Assembly (NCBI GenBank): GCA_965225915.1
Contig: OZ245326.1
Location: forward strand, 1,922,001 to 1,986,000
Reading direction: 5' to 3'
DNA from: JAAXHH01 sp965225915
GTDB lineage: Bacteria; JAAXHH01
Length of the DNA: 64,000 nt
The notes below the pieces were generated by a model that saw only the letters and a program-made list of their open reading frames with translations, was not told where the DNA came from and did no database searches. The position numbers were made by a program, and so were the translations under genes. This document shows, in pieces, positions 9,110-19,419 of the stretch. Each line of letters begins with the position of its first letter. The first letter of the stretch is position 1.

Positions 9110-9671
9110 GTCTGGGGCGCAACGTTAGGATGGGCATGATCATCTCTTCCATCGATATACCGCCGTGTTGGAAGCTGTCCTTGTACTGCTGCCGGTATTC
9201 TTGGAATCGGTTCGGATAGACGAAGTAGTAGTCTTCCCTGGCAATGATGTAGTTGGTGCGTTTCGTATACCTGGGCAGACGGTAAGCGTCCGGATCTTCG
9301 ATGATCATCGCGTGCCGCCTGTCGCAGTCGATTTGATTTCCGAACTTGTACCTCAGGCCGGTGGACGTTTCGCGGTCCCCGATGGCCTCGTCCATCAGCT
9401 GTTCTTCTTCGTTCTTGGTGTTCATGACCACCGGAAGGTTCGGCCGGATATCGGCTATGGCAGACAGCGTAGACAGTCCGTCCCGCCCGGGTATCATTTC
9501 ATCCAGAAGAAGGAGGTCGAAAGTCCCGCGCCTGCAAAGTTCGATGGCGTCGTCGCCGTTGGAAACGGGGATAACCTCGTAGTGCCGTTCGCTCAGGAAG
9601 ATGATATGTGGTCGGAGCAGATCGATTTCATCGTCCACCCACAGTATGCGCCTAATGTCCGTCTGCGTCAT
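9093..9671 (-). CDS. porX: PorX-like response regulator with internal in-frame loss of the PglZ core
   Basis: PorX, known from Bacteroidota, controls type IX secretion and is normally about 520 residues: a receiver domain followed by a PglZ/alkaline-phosphatase-like domain. Here only 192 residues remain. The front is a good receiver with WVDDEIDLL and the phospho-acceptor Asp in LLLLDEMIPG. The end matches the PglZ C-terminus (STGLRYKFGN, YFVYPNRF, FQHGGISMEEM). Between them the chain jumps in frame after EEEQLMDEAIG, so the receiver's last strand with its conserved Lys and roughly 300 residues of PglZ are gone. I start at ATG 9671, which gives the normal receiver beginning. It may be a real mini-PorX, a decayed gene or an assembly join. 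Confidence 0.75.
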   Translation of the reverse strand: MTQTDIRRILWVDDEIDLLRPHIIFLSERHYEVIPVSNGDDAIELCRRGTFDLLLLDEMIPGRDGLSTLSAIADIRPNLPVVMNTKNEEEQLMDEAIGDRETSTGLRYKFGNQIDCDRRHAMIIEDPDAYRLPRYTKRTNYIIAREDYYFVYPNRFQEYRQQYKDSFQHGGISMEEMIMPILTLRPRHAGIS

Positions 9672-9684
9672 GAAAGGTCTTTCT

Positions 9685-9698
9685 CGCAACGTGTTGCG
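9685..9698. promoter_or_regulatory. inverted repeat just upstream of the porX-like gene
   Basis: CGCAAC and GTTGCG flank a 2-base centre, ending 14 bases before the porX-like start codon at 9671. As DNA it could be an operator half-site pair; as RNA it could form only a tight loop. The 141-bp gap between kinase and porX is otherwise unremarkable. No regulator can be assigned. Confidence 0.2.
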
Positions 9699-9812
9699 AT
9701 GATGGATCACCTTAGATCCGTGTCAGACGAATTTCAGCGGGTGGGCGTTCGCTCGCGGCGGCGCACGTGGGCGCGCCGATTAGGCCGGTTAGATTGACCG
9801 CTGCATGCGGGG

Positions 9813-11075
9813 TCAACCGGGGATCGGCAACCTGAATTCGATGGTGGTTCCTTCGCCTGCGCGGCTTTCGCGCAGGATCAGACGCCCCCCGTGTGATTCC
9901 TCGATGATGCGGCGCGACAGACTGAGCCCCAGCCCCCAACCCCGCGTCTTGGTTGAAAACCCCGGTTCGAAAATTCGTTTTCGGGCACCCGGTTGAATGC
10001 CCTTTCCGTTGTCCTGGACACGGACCGAAACGAAGCCGGCATCGCGGTCGAAACCGGCGAAAACCTGGATGAGTCCGCCCTCAGCGTCCACTGCGTCGAG
10101 GGCGTTCTTGATCAGGTTTTCGACCACCCATTCAAGCAATTCCCGGTTGACATCCACCTTGAGGGGCTCGGTGGTTTCATAGATCGTACGAATGGAGATT
10201 GAACTGGTTTTCGTCGGAGTTCGTTTATTGAAGTATCCGACACAGTCATCCAGGATAGCGCGTATGTCCTGGCGCGTCAGTTCGGGGACGGATCCGATCT
10301 GGCTGAAACGCGATGCGATCTTGTTCAGCCGGTTCAGGTCGCCGTCCATTTCCCCGAGGATGAGATCAACCTGGTCTAGTTCCTCCCCGGGTGACCGCCG
10401 CCTGTTCAGGTGCAACTGCGCCTTGATCAGCTCCAGCCAGCCTTTCATCGCGGAAAGGGGAGTTCCCAGTTGATGGGCGGTTTCCCGGGCCATTCCGATC
10501 CATATGTGCCGTTGCTCCAAGTGTTTGATATTGCGATAGATGAAGAGGCTCAGGAAAACGAACAACCCACCGAGGCCAATCTCTACGAAGGGCAGCCACC
10601 GCATGCGCCGGACCGCCGGCGAGTACTGGTAGTGCAGCAGCATGTTCAGCCCGGACACCTGCAGCCTGACCGGTTCCGTTTCGGCGTCCATCCCGGCCAC
10701 CATGGGACGCACACGGGCCACGACCCCGGGATCGTCGGGAACCCATGGGATACCGATGTCTTTCCACAGCGTCGGTTCCCCCGCTTCGTCGGTCACCACG
10801 ATGGGCATATCCGGGCGCTGAATCTGGTCGATCAGCAGCCCGAGTTCACGGTCATCCGTCACGTGATCGGAAGCGGAACGGGTTATGAAGTAGACCCCAA
10901 GGGCCCTTGCCAGTTCCTGCTGGTTGCCTTCCAGGTCCCGGACGGTTATTTGTGCGTGGAAAAGAAAGGCCAGCGTAAGGAGAGCGCCGATTACGAAGAA
11001 GAGGCCCTTGAGCGCGCCGGTAGCCGGAGTAGAACCGGGGTATTTTTCGTATATGCCCCGCGTTTCTGTGGAAAT
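9813..11075 (-). CDS. sensor histidine kinase, possible partner of the PorX-like regulator
   Basis: This is a membrane sensor kinase. The clear parts are a transmembrane helix before residue 130 (FLSLFIYR region), the phosphorylation box ETAHQLGTPLSAMKGW with the active His, an N box near ENLIKNALDAV, and G boxes DNGKGI and GLGLSLS. The first usual start codon is GTG at 10862, but the same frame stays open for 73 further codons. That extension encodes another convincing transmembrane segment (GLFFVIGALLTLAFLF) and a helical region. There is no ATG, GTG or TTG in it; ATT at 11075, six bases after GGTGA, is my best guess. The open frame begins right after the serS stop codon in the same frame. 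Placement directly before porX suggests a cognate pair. Confidence 0.75.
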   Translation of the reverse strand: MSTETRGIYEKYPGSTPATGALKGLFFVIGALLTLAFLFHAQITVRDLEGNQQELARALGVYFITRSASDHVTDDRELGLLIDQIQRPDMPIVVTDEAGEPTLWKDIGIPWVPDDPGVVARVRPMVAGMDAETEPVRLQVSGLNMLLHYQYSPAVRRMRWLPFVEIGLGGLFVFLSLFIYRNIKHLEQRHIWIGMARETAHQLGTPLSAMKGWLELIKAQLHLNRRRSPGEELDQVDLILGEMDGDLNRLNKIASRFSQIGSVPELTRQDIRAILDDCVGYFNKRTPTKTSSISIRTIYETTEPLKVDVNRELLEWVVENLIKNALDAVDAEGGLIQVFAGFDRDAGFVSVRVQDNGKGIQPGARKRIFEPGFSTKTRGWGLGLSLSRRIIEESHGGRLILRESRAGEGTTIEFRLPIPG

Positions 11076-11081
11076 GAGATT

Positions 11082-12350
11082 TCACCCGATTTCCTTCAAC
11101 CCTCCCATGTAGGGCACCAGCACCTCGGGTATGCGGATGCTGCCCCGCTCGGTCTGATAGTGTTCGATCACCGCGATCAGGGTCCTCGCCATTCCCATGC
11201 CGGATCCGTTCAGGGTGTGCACGAACTGGCTCTTCCCGGCTTTGTTTCGAAACCTGATTCCGCTTCTTCGGGCCTGGAAATCCTCGAAGTTGCTGCAGGA
11301 GGAGACTTCCAGCCACCGGTTTACGCCTGGCGCCCAGGCTTCCAGGTCATAGCACTTCGCTGCGGCGAAACTCAGGTCGCCCGTGCTCAAGACCACCACG
11401 CGGTAGGGGATGTTCAACAGTTGCAGTACCTCTTCCGCGTCGTTGACCAGTGTTTCCAGTTCGTCGTAGGAGGTCTCGGGGCGGACGAACTTGACCATTT
11501 CCACCTTGTCGAACTGGTGCACCCGGATCAGCCCCCGGGTCTCCCGTCCGTACGAACCGGCTTCGCGGCGAAAGCAGGGACTGTAGGCCGTGTAGTAGAT
11601 CGGCAGGTCGTCCTCGGCGAGGGTTTCATCGCGGTGCATATTGGTCACCGGGACCTCAGCCGTGGGAATGAGGAACAGGTCGTCAATATCGGTGCGGTAC
11701 ATGTCCTCTTCCATCTTCGGCAACTGGCCCGTTCCGAACATGCTTTGACGGTTTACGATGTAGGGAGGACTTATCTCCGTATAACCGTGCTTTTGAATAT
11801 GGAGGTCCAGCATAAACTGGATTAAGGCGCGCTGCAGCCTGGCGCCGTCTCCCTTGAAGAGCACGAAATGACTGCCAGAAATCTTTCCTGCGCGCTGAAA
11901 GTCAATGATGTCGAGCGTTTCGCCGATATCCCAATGTGCCTTGCGTTCGAATTCCACCTCGGGCGTGGCGCCCCAGCGGCGCACCTCCACGTTGGCGCTT
12001 TCGTCCGCGCCGACCGGTACCGAAGGATGGGGAATATTGGGCAAGCGCGCGAGCACTTCCTGCAGCCGGTCCTGGATTTCGGCCAGGTCGGCGTCGATTT
12101 CCCGGATGCGCGAGGACACCTCCCGCATCGCTTCAATTCGGCCGGAAGCGTCTTCACCACTGCGCTTCATGCGCGCGATTTCGTCGGACACGGTGTTTCG
12201 CCGCTGCTTGAGCGACTCGCTCGTCTGCAGCAACTCCCGGCGCCGGGAGTCCAGGTCGATGAACTGGTCGACATCGACCCGCTCGTTCTTGTTTGCGACC
12301 GCCTGCTTTACCGTCTCGGGATTGTTCCTGACGAATCGCTGGTCTAACAT
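11082..12350 (-). CDS. serS: seryl-tRNA synthetase
   Basis: SerRS charges tRNA-Ser (and tRNA-Sec) with serine. The N-terminal long coiled-coil arm (about residues 30-100) is followed by the class II core: motif 2 with FRREAGSYGRETRGLIRVHQF and motif 3 ending GMARTLIAVIEHYQ. The C-terminal IRIPEVLVPYMGG is typical. I start at ATG 12350, giving MLDQRFVRNN, because GGAGG stands five bases before it; an in-frame ATG 15 bases further upstream lacks this. Length 422 residues is standard. Its TGA stop is followed with no gap by the open frame of the histidine kinase. Confidence 0.96.
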   Translation of the reverse strand: MLDQRFVRNNPETVKQAVANKNERVDVDQFIDLDSRRRELLQTSESLKQRRNTVSDEIARMKRSGEDASGRIEAMREVSSRIREIDADLAEIQDRLQEVLARLPNIPHPSVPVGADESANVEVRRWGATPEVEFERKAHWDIGETLDIIDFQRAGKISGSHFVLFKGDGARLQRALIQFMLDLHIQKHGYTEISPPYIVNRQSMFGTGQLPKMEEDMYRTDIDDLFLIPTAEVPVTNMHRDETLAEDDLPIYYTAYSPCFRREAGSYGRETRGLIRVHQFDKVEMVKFVRPETSYDELETLVNDAEEVLQLLNIPYRVVVLSTGDLSFAAAKCYDLEAWAPGVNRWLEVSSCSNFEDFQARRSGIRFRNKAGKSQFVHTLNGSGMGMARTLIAVIEHYQTERGSIRIPEVLVPYMGGLKEIG

Positions 12351-12587
12351 GTTTCCTCCGTGCACGGGCGGTCCGGGTGACTGTCAAAAGCGCTGATTCC
12401 GTGTTTCCGCGGACTCCTGTCCGATACAAAACACGTTAAAATACGATCAAACTTCCGGCTCCGGCAAGCACAAACGACGCAGCGGCGCAGGGCTCAGGCC
12501 GGGACGGCCGGTTGAAGCTCCGGTTGACGAATGCGGTCAGCGCGCTTCAGGAAGCATCTCTCAAGACAGCCGCTCCACACAGGGAGA

Positions 12588-13397
12588 TCAACGGTTTCTG
12601 AACTCCAGCATGCCCCAATGGCACAACGCGAAGTCGTATTTCACGGGATCGTCGGGATCGAATTTCCTCAGCGATCGCGTGACTTCTTCGGCCATCTTCC
12701 AATCCGCCTGTCGCCTGGATGTCAGTCCCAGCCGCCTGGATATCCGGGCCACGTGAGTGTCGATCGGCATGACCAGGACGGAGGGTGGAATCGTCTTCCA
12801 CAGGCCCAGGTCCAGGGCGTCCCGACGCACCATCCAGCGGATGTAGAGATTCATCCGCTTGCAGGCGCTTCCCGTTCTTGGAGAAGGCAGCAGGTAGCGG
12901 ATCCCTGTTTTCGCCCTGTGCCGCTCCGAAGGGTGATCCTCCTCCGCGTAACCAAGGAGCGTATCAATAAAATGAACCAGTGCGGGCCCTGTATGGGGGT
13001 CCGATGCACGGTAGCCCGAGGAGAAGAGCGCACCCAGGGATCCGTGCCGGCTAAGCGCCTTTTGCATGAGCGAGGCCAGTATCGACATATCCCGCCCCCG
13101 CGACCAGCGGTAGACGAACCCGTCAAAAACATCGTCGTCCCGCCGCGGATCGTACTGCATAACGAAATCCCAGGGCGCATCCCCCATCCTCCTCAACACC
13201 TCACCGGCCGCGATCGTAATCAGTTCGGCCCGGCCGTAAGCCAGCGAAGCCGCGACCAGGCCGGCGATTTCCTGGTCTTCCGGACGGTCGTAACGTCTCA
13301 CCACTTCGAGGGGATCGGGCGAAATCATGGAAGGATCGAAAGACCGGTACAGTTCCTCTAGCCGGTCTTTCAGCGCGGTTTTGCCGATACGAGGCAT
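12588..13397 (-). CDS. TIGR02757/DUF2400 family protein
   Basis: This conserved family of about 260 residues has no proven function. The protein matches it in its main landmarks: the early DPLEVVRRYDRPEDQEIAGLVAASLAYGR-like stretch (positions about 29-58), the central basic segment RMNLYIRWMVRRD, and the ending PIDTHVARISRRLGL with KFDPDDPVKYDFAL. The last part resembles the helix-hairpin-helix region of DNA glycosylases, which hints at nucleic-acid contact but is only inference. The start ATG 13397 removes an unrelated 36-residue extension. It is transcribed away from holA across a 170-bp AT-rich gap. The 237 bp between it and serS show no gene. Confidence 0.8.
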   Translation of the reverse strand: MPRIGKTALKDRLEELYRSFDPSMISPDPLEVVRRYDRPEDQEIAGLVAASLAYGRAELITIAAGEVLRRMGDAPWDFVMQYDPRRDDDVFDGFVYRWSRGRDMSILASLMQKALSRHGSLGALFSSGYRASDPHTGPALVHFIDTLLGYAEEDHPSERHRAKTGIRYLLPSPRTGSACKRMNLYIRWMVRRDALDLGLWKTIPPSVLVMPIDTHVARISRRLGLTSRRQADWKMAEEVTRSLRKFDPDDPVKYDFALCHWGMLEFRNR

Positions 13398-13568
13398 AAC
13401 GTGTGGTCCGATTTCATGTTCAGGTTTGAACCGGAATTCAGGTATGATATGTTTCAAGCAGCTTGACTTGAATATATATTGTATGCTGCGTGTCTCGTAA
13501 CCCAATTTGCGTCATCGATGGCCTGGGCGTGATTTGGAAGGCCGCGGTTTGCAGGAAAGGTGCTCGAC

Positions 13569-14579
13569 GTGAAACCCGAACAGTTGATCGAACAGATAGA
13601 GCGCGACCGAATCGATCCGGTATACTTTTTCTCGGGCGACGAGTCGTATCTTAAGGAAGAGGCCATACGCACCCTGGTTGCCCGAGTCATAGAGCCGGGC
13701 ACGGAAGCGTTCTGCCTGGACGTGCGTCGCGGGGACGACAGCGATGCCACGGCGATTCTGACCGTCGCGTCCATGGTGCCCATGATGGCCGATCGCCGGG
13801 TCGTCATCGTCAGGGACTTCCACCGGTTGCCGCAGAAGGACAGAGAAGCGGTCGTAGACTATGCCGAACGGCCCGCGCCAAGTACTGTCCTGGTGCTCGA
13901 GACGAACAGGGTGAACCTGAAAACGAAACTTTACGAACGGTTGTCGGGGCGGGCGGTCTCCGTGGTGTTCTTCCCGTTATTTCCGGAGCGGGTCCCGCCC
14001 TGGCTGCAACAGCATGCGCGGCAGTTCGGCAAGCGGCTGACCTCCGAGGCAGCGCACCAGTTGCAGGCCATCGTGGGCACAGACCTGCAGGAACTGGCCG
14101 GTGAACTCGAAAAACTCGCCGTATTCGTCGGCGGCCGGGACACCATTGCGGCCGGAGATGTGGAAAACACGCTGGGACCCGTTCGCGCGGGCTCGGTATT
14201 CGACATCGCAGAGGCCGTTGGCGAAAAAGACCTGGCCAAGGCGCTGGGCGCCTACCAGCGCGCGTTGGACGCGGGGGATGAACCCCAGGCCATCGTGGCC
14301 CTGTTCGTCCGTCATCTCGTGATCCTGTGGAAGATCAGATTTTTAAAACGGGATCGCCAATCGGACGAAGGCATCAAGAAGACGTTGCAGCTTGGCTGGG
14401 GGTTCAACCGGTTTTACAACCGGTACGCCGCGCAGTCCAGACTGCTCTCGGGCCGGGATCTTCAAAACGGTTTCGAAGCCCTGTACGAAGCCGATATCGG
14501 CCTGAAAACCAGCGCGCTGCCACCCGGACTCGTCATGCACCGCCTGTTGTACGAACTATGCGCGGGTCAAGCGGCATAG
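13569..14579 (+). CDS. holA: DNA polymerase III delta subunit
   Basis: Delta is the clamp-loader subunit that opens the beta sliding clamp during replication. The N-terminal AAA-like domain begins PVYFFSGDESYLKEEA and lacks a true P-loop, as expected for delta. The middle contains the typical TVLVLETN strand and the C-terminal helical collar ends with LHRLLYEL-like residues (MHRLLYEL). At 336 residues the length fits. I chose GTG 13569 because AGGAAAGG lies eight bases before it; the earlier GTG at 13560 would sit almost on that ribosome site. It precedes rsgA by 74 bp. Confidence 0.92.
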   Translation: MKPEQLIEQIERDRIDPVYFFSGDESYLKEEAIRTLVARVIEPGTEAFCLDVRRGDDSDATAILTVASMVPMMADRRVVIVRDFHRLPQKDREAVVDYAERPAPSTVLVLETNRVNLKTKLYERLSGRAVSVVFFPLFPERVPPWLQQHARQFGKRLTSEAAHQLQAIVGTDLQELAGELEKLAVFVGGRDTIAAGDVENTLGPVRAGSVFDIAEAVGEKDLAKALGAYQRALDAGDEPQAIVALFVRHLVILWKIRFLKRDRQSDEGIKKTLQLGWGFNRFYNRYAAQSRLLSGRDLQNGFEALYEADIGLKTSALPPGLVMHRLLYELCAGQAA

Positions 14580-14653
14580 GCCGGGACGGTCAAACGAGGA
14601 CCCCATTAACCGTGCGGTTCCAGGGAATTGAACCGGGAGAAAATAGGTCGAAT

Positions 14654-15616
14654 ATGGATACCACGGAAGGCATCGTAATTCGGGAACACCGGGGTGTTTT
14701 TGACGTGGAGACCCGGCACGGGGTCTTTGCCTGCGCGTTGCGTAGCAGGTTGAAGAAATCGCTGATCTATCCAGAGCGGGACAACCAGCATCACTCCGTG
14801 GAGAAAGTCGGCCGGAACAGTACCGTGAATCCCGTCGCCATCGGTGACCGCGTCCGCGTGGTGGAGGACCAGGGTGAGACGGGCGCCATAGAAGAGGTGC
14901 TTCCCCGCATTTCGAAACTTTCCCGCCTGGCCCCGGGCAGGCGGCATGTCGAACAGATCATGATCGCCAACGCAGATTACCTCGTCGTCGTCTTCTCCGT
15001 CAGGGACCCGCTGCCGAATCTGCAGTTGCTGGACCGCCTGCTCGTTGCCGCGGAAGCCGGCAACCTGGCCCCGGTCGTCTGCCTGAACAAGATAGACCTG
15101 CCGTACGACGACTGTCCGGACATTGCGGGGATCTACGAACGGTGCGGTTACCGCGTCATTCCGACCAGCTCCGTCACACTGCACGGTGTCGATGTGTTGA
15201 AGACAACGTTGCGGAACAGGATATCCGCGATCGCCGGTCCGTCCGGCGCGGGGAAGACCTCCCTGCTTAACGCGCTGCAGCCCGGTCTGGGTCTCAGGGT
15301 GCGCGAGGTGAACCGGACGACGGGCCGGGGGCGGCATACGACCTCCTATCTCGCGGCGCACAAGCTTGAAGTCGGAGGCCTGGTGATCGACTCTCCGGGT
15401 ATCAGGGAATTCAGCCTGTGGGAGGTCTCGCCCCGCGAGCTTCCGGAACTGTTTCCCGAAATGCGCGACCTTCTGACCGGCTGCAGGTTTCACGACTGCA
15501 CCCACGTCCACGAACCGGACTGTATCGTGCGGAATGCCCTATCGGCGGGCGCCGTGTCCAGAGAGCGATACGATAGTTACGTCGCGTTGCGCAACGAGCT
15601 GGACGGCGAGCGGTAG
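14654..15616 (+). CDS. rsgA: small ribosomal subunit biogenesis GTPase RsgA
   Basis: RsgA is a late 30S assembly GTPase with circularly permuted motifs. An N-terminal OB-fold (1-90) precedes G4 NKID (145-148), G1 GPSGAGKTS (195-203) and G3 DSPG (246-249), in the permuted order that defines the family. The C-terminal zinc knuckle has C277, C282, H284 and C290. At 320 residues it is of usual size. The start ATG 14654 gives a proper OB-fold beginning; the frame is open for 109 codons upstream through the end of holA but that stretch is only a shadow of holA. Its ribosome binding site is weak. Confidence 0.95.
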   Translation: MDTTEGIVIREHRGVFDVETRHGVFACALRSRLKKSLIYPERDNQHHSVEKVGRNSTVNPVAIGDRVRVVEDQGETGAIEEVLPRISKLSRLAPGRRHVEQIMIANADYLVVVFSVRDPLPNLQLLDRLLVAAEAGNLAPVVCLNKIDLPYDDCPDIAGIYERCGYRVIPTSSVTLHGVDVLKTTLRNRISAIAGPSGAGKTSLLNALQPGLGLRVREVNRTTGRGRHTTSYLAAHKLEVGGLVIDSPGIREFSLWEVSPRELPELFPEMRDLLTGCRFHDCTHVHEPDCIVRNALSAGAVSRERYDSYVALRNELDGER

Positions 15617-15660
15617 GGTGGGGCGAAGCCGGGCGGGGCGGTCCAGGCGGTCTGAAGGAT

Positions 15661-16131
15661 TCAGAAACCGATGTCCCGATCCGTGTCCTCGCAAATGCCC
15701 GAGAAGGTGACCAGAACGTCCAGGGGCAGTTCCAGTTCCCGTCCCGTTCTTCGCTTCTCACATTGAATGACGACGTTCAGGTGGTTGGGCAGGTGGGTCT
15801 CGTCGAATCCCGCGATCTTCCCGATCTCTTCCTGTCGGACCGAAACGGTGTCGCCGCATAACAGCAGTCCGGTTTCCGAGATTTCTACGAAACCGATGTA
15901 AACGGCATGGTCCACCTTCGAACCCGGCCCGGCGTCTTTTCTATCGGTGCAGATGAGTTCCAGGACATCTCCCCGTCTCACCGCCCTGGAAAGTTGAGGG
16001 ACCAGATTCAGCCCCCGGTCCTCGGTACTCCAGTCCAGGACGGCGAACAATCGCGCCTTCAGCTCCGTCTTGCTCGTATAGTGTGTCCGGTTGACGCTGC
16101 CCTCTACGTGAGGATCTCTGGAACCCGCCAT
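15661..16131 (-). CDS. conserved hypothetical protein, third gene of the thrC-dacB operon
   Basis: I do not recognise a named function for this 156-residue protein. It has no signal peptide or membrane segment and reads as a soluble, mostly beta protein. The first 30 residues are polar, and the middle (DVLELICTDRKDAGPGSKVD, VYIGFVEISETGLLLCGDTV) resembles a small beta-barrel. Three cysteines are scattered without a metal-binding pattern. It lies 35 bp after dacB in the same direction, with a GGGGTGGG stretch before its ATG, so it is probably co-transcribed with thrC and dacB. It converges on rsgA with 44 bp between the stop codons. Confidence 0.6.
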   Translation of the reverse strand: MAGSRDPHVEGSVNRTHYTSKTELKARLFAVLDWSTEDRGLNLVPQLSRAVRRGDVLELICTDRKDAGPGSKVDHAVYIGFVEISETGLLLCGDTVSVRQEEIGKIAGFDETHLPNHLNVVIQCEKRRTGRELELPLDVLVTFSGICEDTDRDIGF

Positions 16132-16166
16132 GTCCCACCCCTTCCGGGAAGTAAATCTCCAGTCCG

Positions 16167-17665
16167 TTACTTTCGGCTGAAACCAGCCAGCAGGACTCCG
16201 ATTTCATCCTGCGTGCGGCGGGCCGTCGAAGCCGGGCCGACGAAGTTGTTCATCATGATCGAGAAAACCAGGGGTTCGCCATCCCTGGTCTGTACGTAAC
16301 CACTCAGGCAGCTCACGCCGGTCAGGGTGCCTGTCTTCGCCCTGAGATTGCCCATGGCCGCGGTGTCCTTCATCCGGTTTTTCAAAGAGCCGTCCACACC
16401 GGCGACGGGCAACGCTTCCCGAAAGGCATCGCCGATCGAGGCATCATGGTAGGTCGCGAGGAGCAGGTCCACGATCTGGTCAGGTGATACGTAATTGTAC
16501 CATGACAGGCCGGATCCGTCCGCGAACCGATAGTGGTCGGCGTCCAGGCCGATATAGTCCGCCAATACCTGCCGCAGCACGGCCAGCCCGTCGACGGCCG
16601 TGCCCGGATTGCCCGTCGAATGGCGTCCCATCGTTTTAACGAGCAACTCGGCCGTCAGGTTGCTGCTGTCCTTCAGCAGATGGGCCAGGGCATTCGTCAC
16701 GGGCGGCGAACGGTAGATCGCTATCGACCGTGAGCGCGTCGGTGTGATCCCGCGCCGTACCGTTCCCGTAACACGAACGCCGCGCGCGTGCAGCCTGTCC
16801 CGGAAGAGCCGCCCCGCGTATATTCCGGGTTCTTCGACGGACCTGTGGAATTCCCTTTCGCCGTCATCAAGGCGGAGACGGCCGGTTACCTTTATCCTGT
16901 TGGATCGCGATGGCCAGTCCCGTTCGACCCAGAGCGGTTCGATGGCCGACGTGTCCAGGGACGCGGACGCCGCGGTAACAGCCTGCACTTCGAAGGTCAC
17001 GGCCGCCGTCGGTGGTTCCACCCTGACCGATACGGGCGCACCGACGGAAGCACCGGGCGATATCTGGATCTTCACGCTGTTGCCGTTTACCGCGAGGGCA
17101 TTCAGGGACGCGGAGTAACTGTACTGCACGTCGTCCCACATCCATCCCTCTCCAAAGGGTATCTTGTCCATGTAGGCTTCGTCGACGACCACGTCGCCCT
17201 CGATAACCCGTGCCTCGGAGTCTTCCGCTACGGCGCCCGCGAGACGGTCCAGGTGCTCCGAATCCAACAGGGGGTCTCCGCGCCCGAAAAGATAAAGCGA
17301 AGTGAACAGGGTATCGGCGCGCATGTACGCGTCGTTGTCGGCGAACACACTCGTCAGGTAGCGATAGTCCGGGCCCATGGTCCTCAGGACGCCTACGGCG
17401 GTGAACAGCTTCGTGTTCGACGCAGGATGAAACAGCCCGTTGGAATGATGTAAGAAAAGTGTTCGGCCTGTGACAGGTGATACGACCTTCACGCCTATGG
17501 TCATGGGCGCCAGTTCCGGGCGGTCCAGGATGGCCTGCAGGTCCTCTGCGAGACGCCGTTCCGGTGCGGAAGGTACCTTGCGGAATTGAAAAGGACCGCC
17601 GCAGGCGAGGACGAGAAAGGCAAGGGTCAGCAGAAGGGCTGCCGCGCCCGGGGTCGGTTTCGCTA

Positions 17666-17669
<4 letters not shown>
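16167..17669 (-). CDS. dacB: D-alanyl-D-alanine carboxypeptidase/endopeptidase, PBP4 (S13) type
   Basis: This low-molecular-weight penicillin-binding protein trims peptidoglycan stem peptides and cross-links. The three active-site motifs are present: SNTK (S84-K87) after HPA, the SSN motif in KDSSNLTAELL, and KTG in LRAKTGTLTG. The N-terminus is a lipoprotein signal ending LVLAC with the lipidated Cys at 23, so it is probably anchored in the outer or inner membrane rather than free as in E. coli. At 500 residues it has the extra S13 insert domains. Its ATG overlaps the thrC stop codon in ATGA, which implies translational coupling to an unrelated amino-acid pathway gene. Confidence 0.93.
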
Positions 17670-18991
<1,322 letters not shown>

Positions 18992-19038
18992 ATTTACCCG
19001 CTCCGAACCCGTACTTTTTTAAATAATGAAATAACATA

Positions 19039-19067
19039 TTGACTATGAGCCTGGCCGGACATATACT
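19039..19067 (+). promoter_or_regulatory. sigma70-like promoter far upstream of the TonB-receptor operon
   Basis: TTGACT (19039-19044) and TATACT (19062-19067) are 17 bases apart and each differs from consensus at one base. Transcription would start near 19074 and run rightward, producing a leader of about 610 nt before the receptor gene. It might instead serve an unnoticed small RNA in the leader. Confidence 0.5.
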
Positions 19068-19392
19068 TATCACTTGCTGAAAGCGAATATCTATACACAA
19101 CCAAAACCACTGCCAGCGCAACATCTTATGTGGGGTCGTGCATAATGTCAAGTAAGATTTGGCGTCGGGTCCCGAAGAGAATTTCGGTGAGTTGAGGATG
19201 CAGGACATGGGTTTTGTTGTGTGGTGAAATTTGTTTCAGCAAGGACAGGATAATGAATTTTATTTCGTATTGCTTGCCGGACGCGACGTATTGAAGCAGG
19301 TGGTGGAATTCGGTTTTCCATCCCCGTATTACTTAGGGTTTCAAAGGGTTTTCGGGTGCAGTCCTGTTTATGGTTTCAGCTTGTCGGAAATC

Positions 19393-19408
19393 TGGCACAT
19401 TGTTTGCA
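19393..19408 (+). promoter_or_regulatory. sigma54 (RpoN) -24/-12 promoter of the TonB receptor operon
   Basis: TGGCAC, five bases, then TTGCA match the sigma54 consensus exactly, with the invariant GG at 19394-19395 and GC at 19406-19407 twelve bases apart. Transcription would start near 19419, about 270 nt before the receptor ATG. Such promoters need an AAA+ activator bound upstream; none is encoded in this window. Confidence 0.7.
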
Positions 19409-19419
19409 TATAAAGAAGA

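Noticed and set aside
10410..11825. 471-codon plus-strand frame
   Set aside because: It is antisense to serS and the histidine kinase and has no known domain.
19231..19413. 60-codon plus-strand frame starting with TTG
   Set aside because: It has no good ribosome site, runs across the sigma54 promoter and has an odd aromatic-rich composition.
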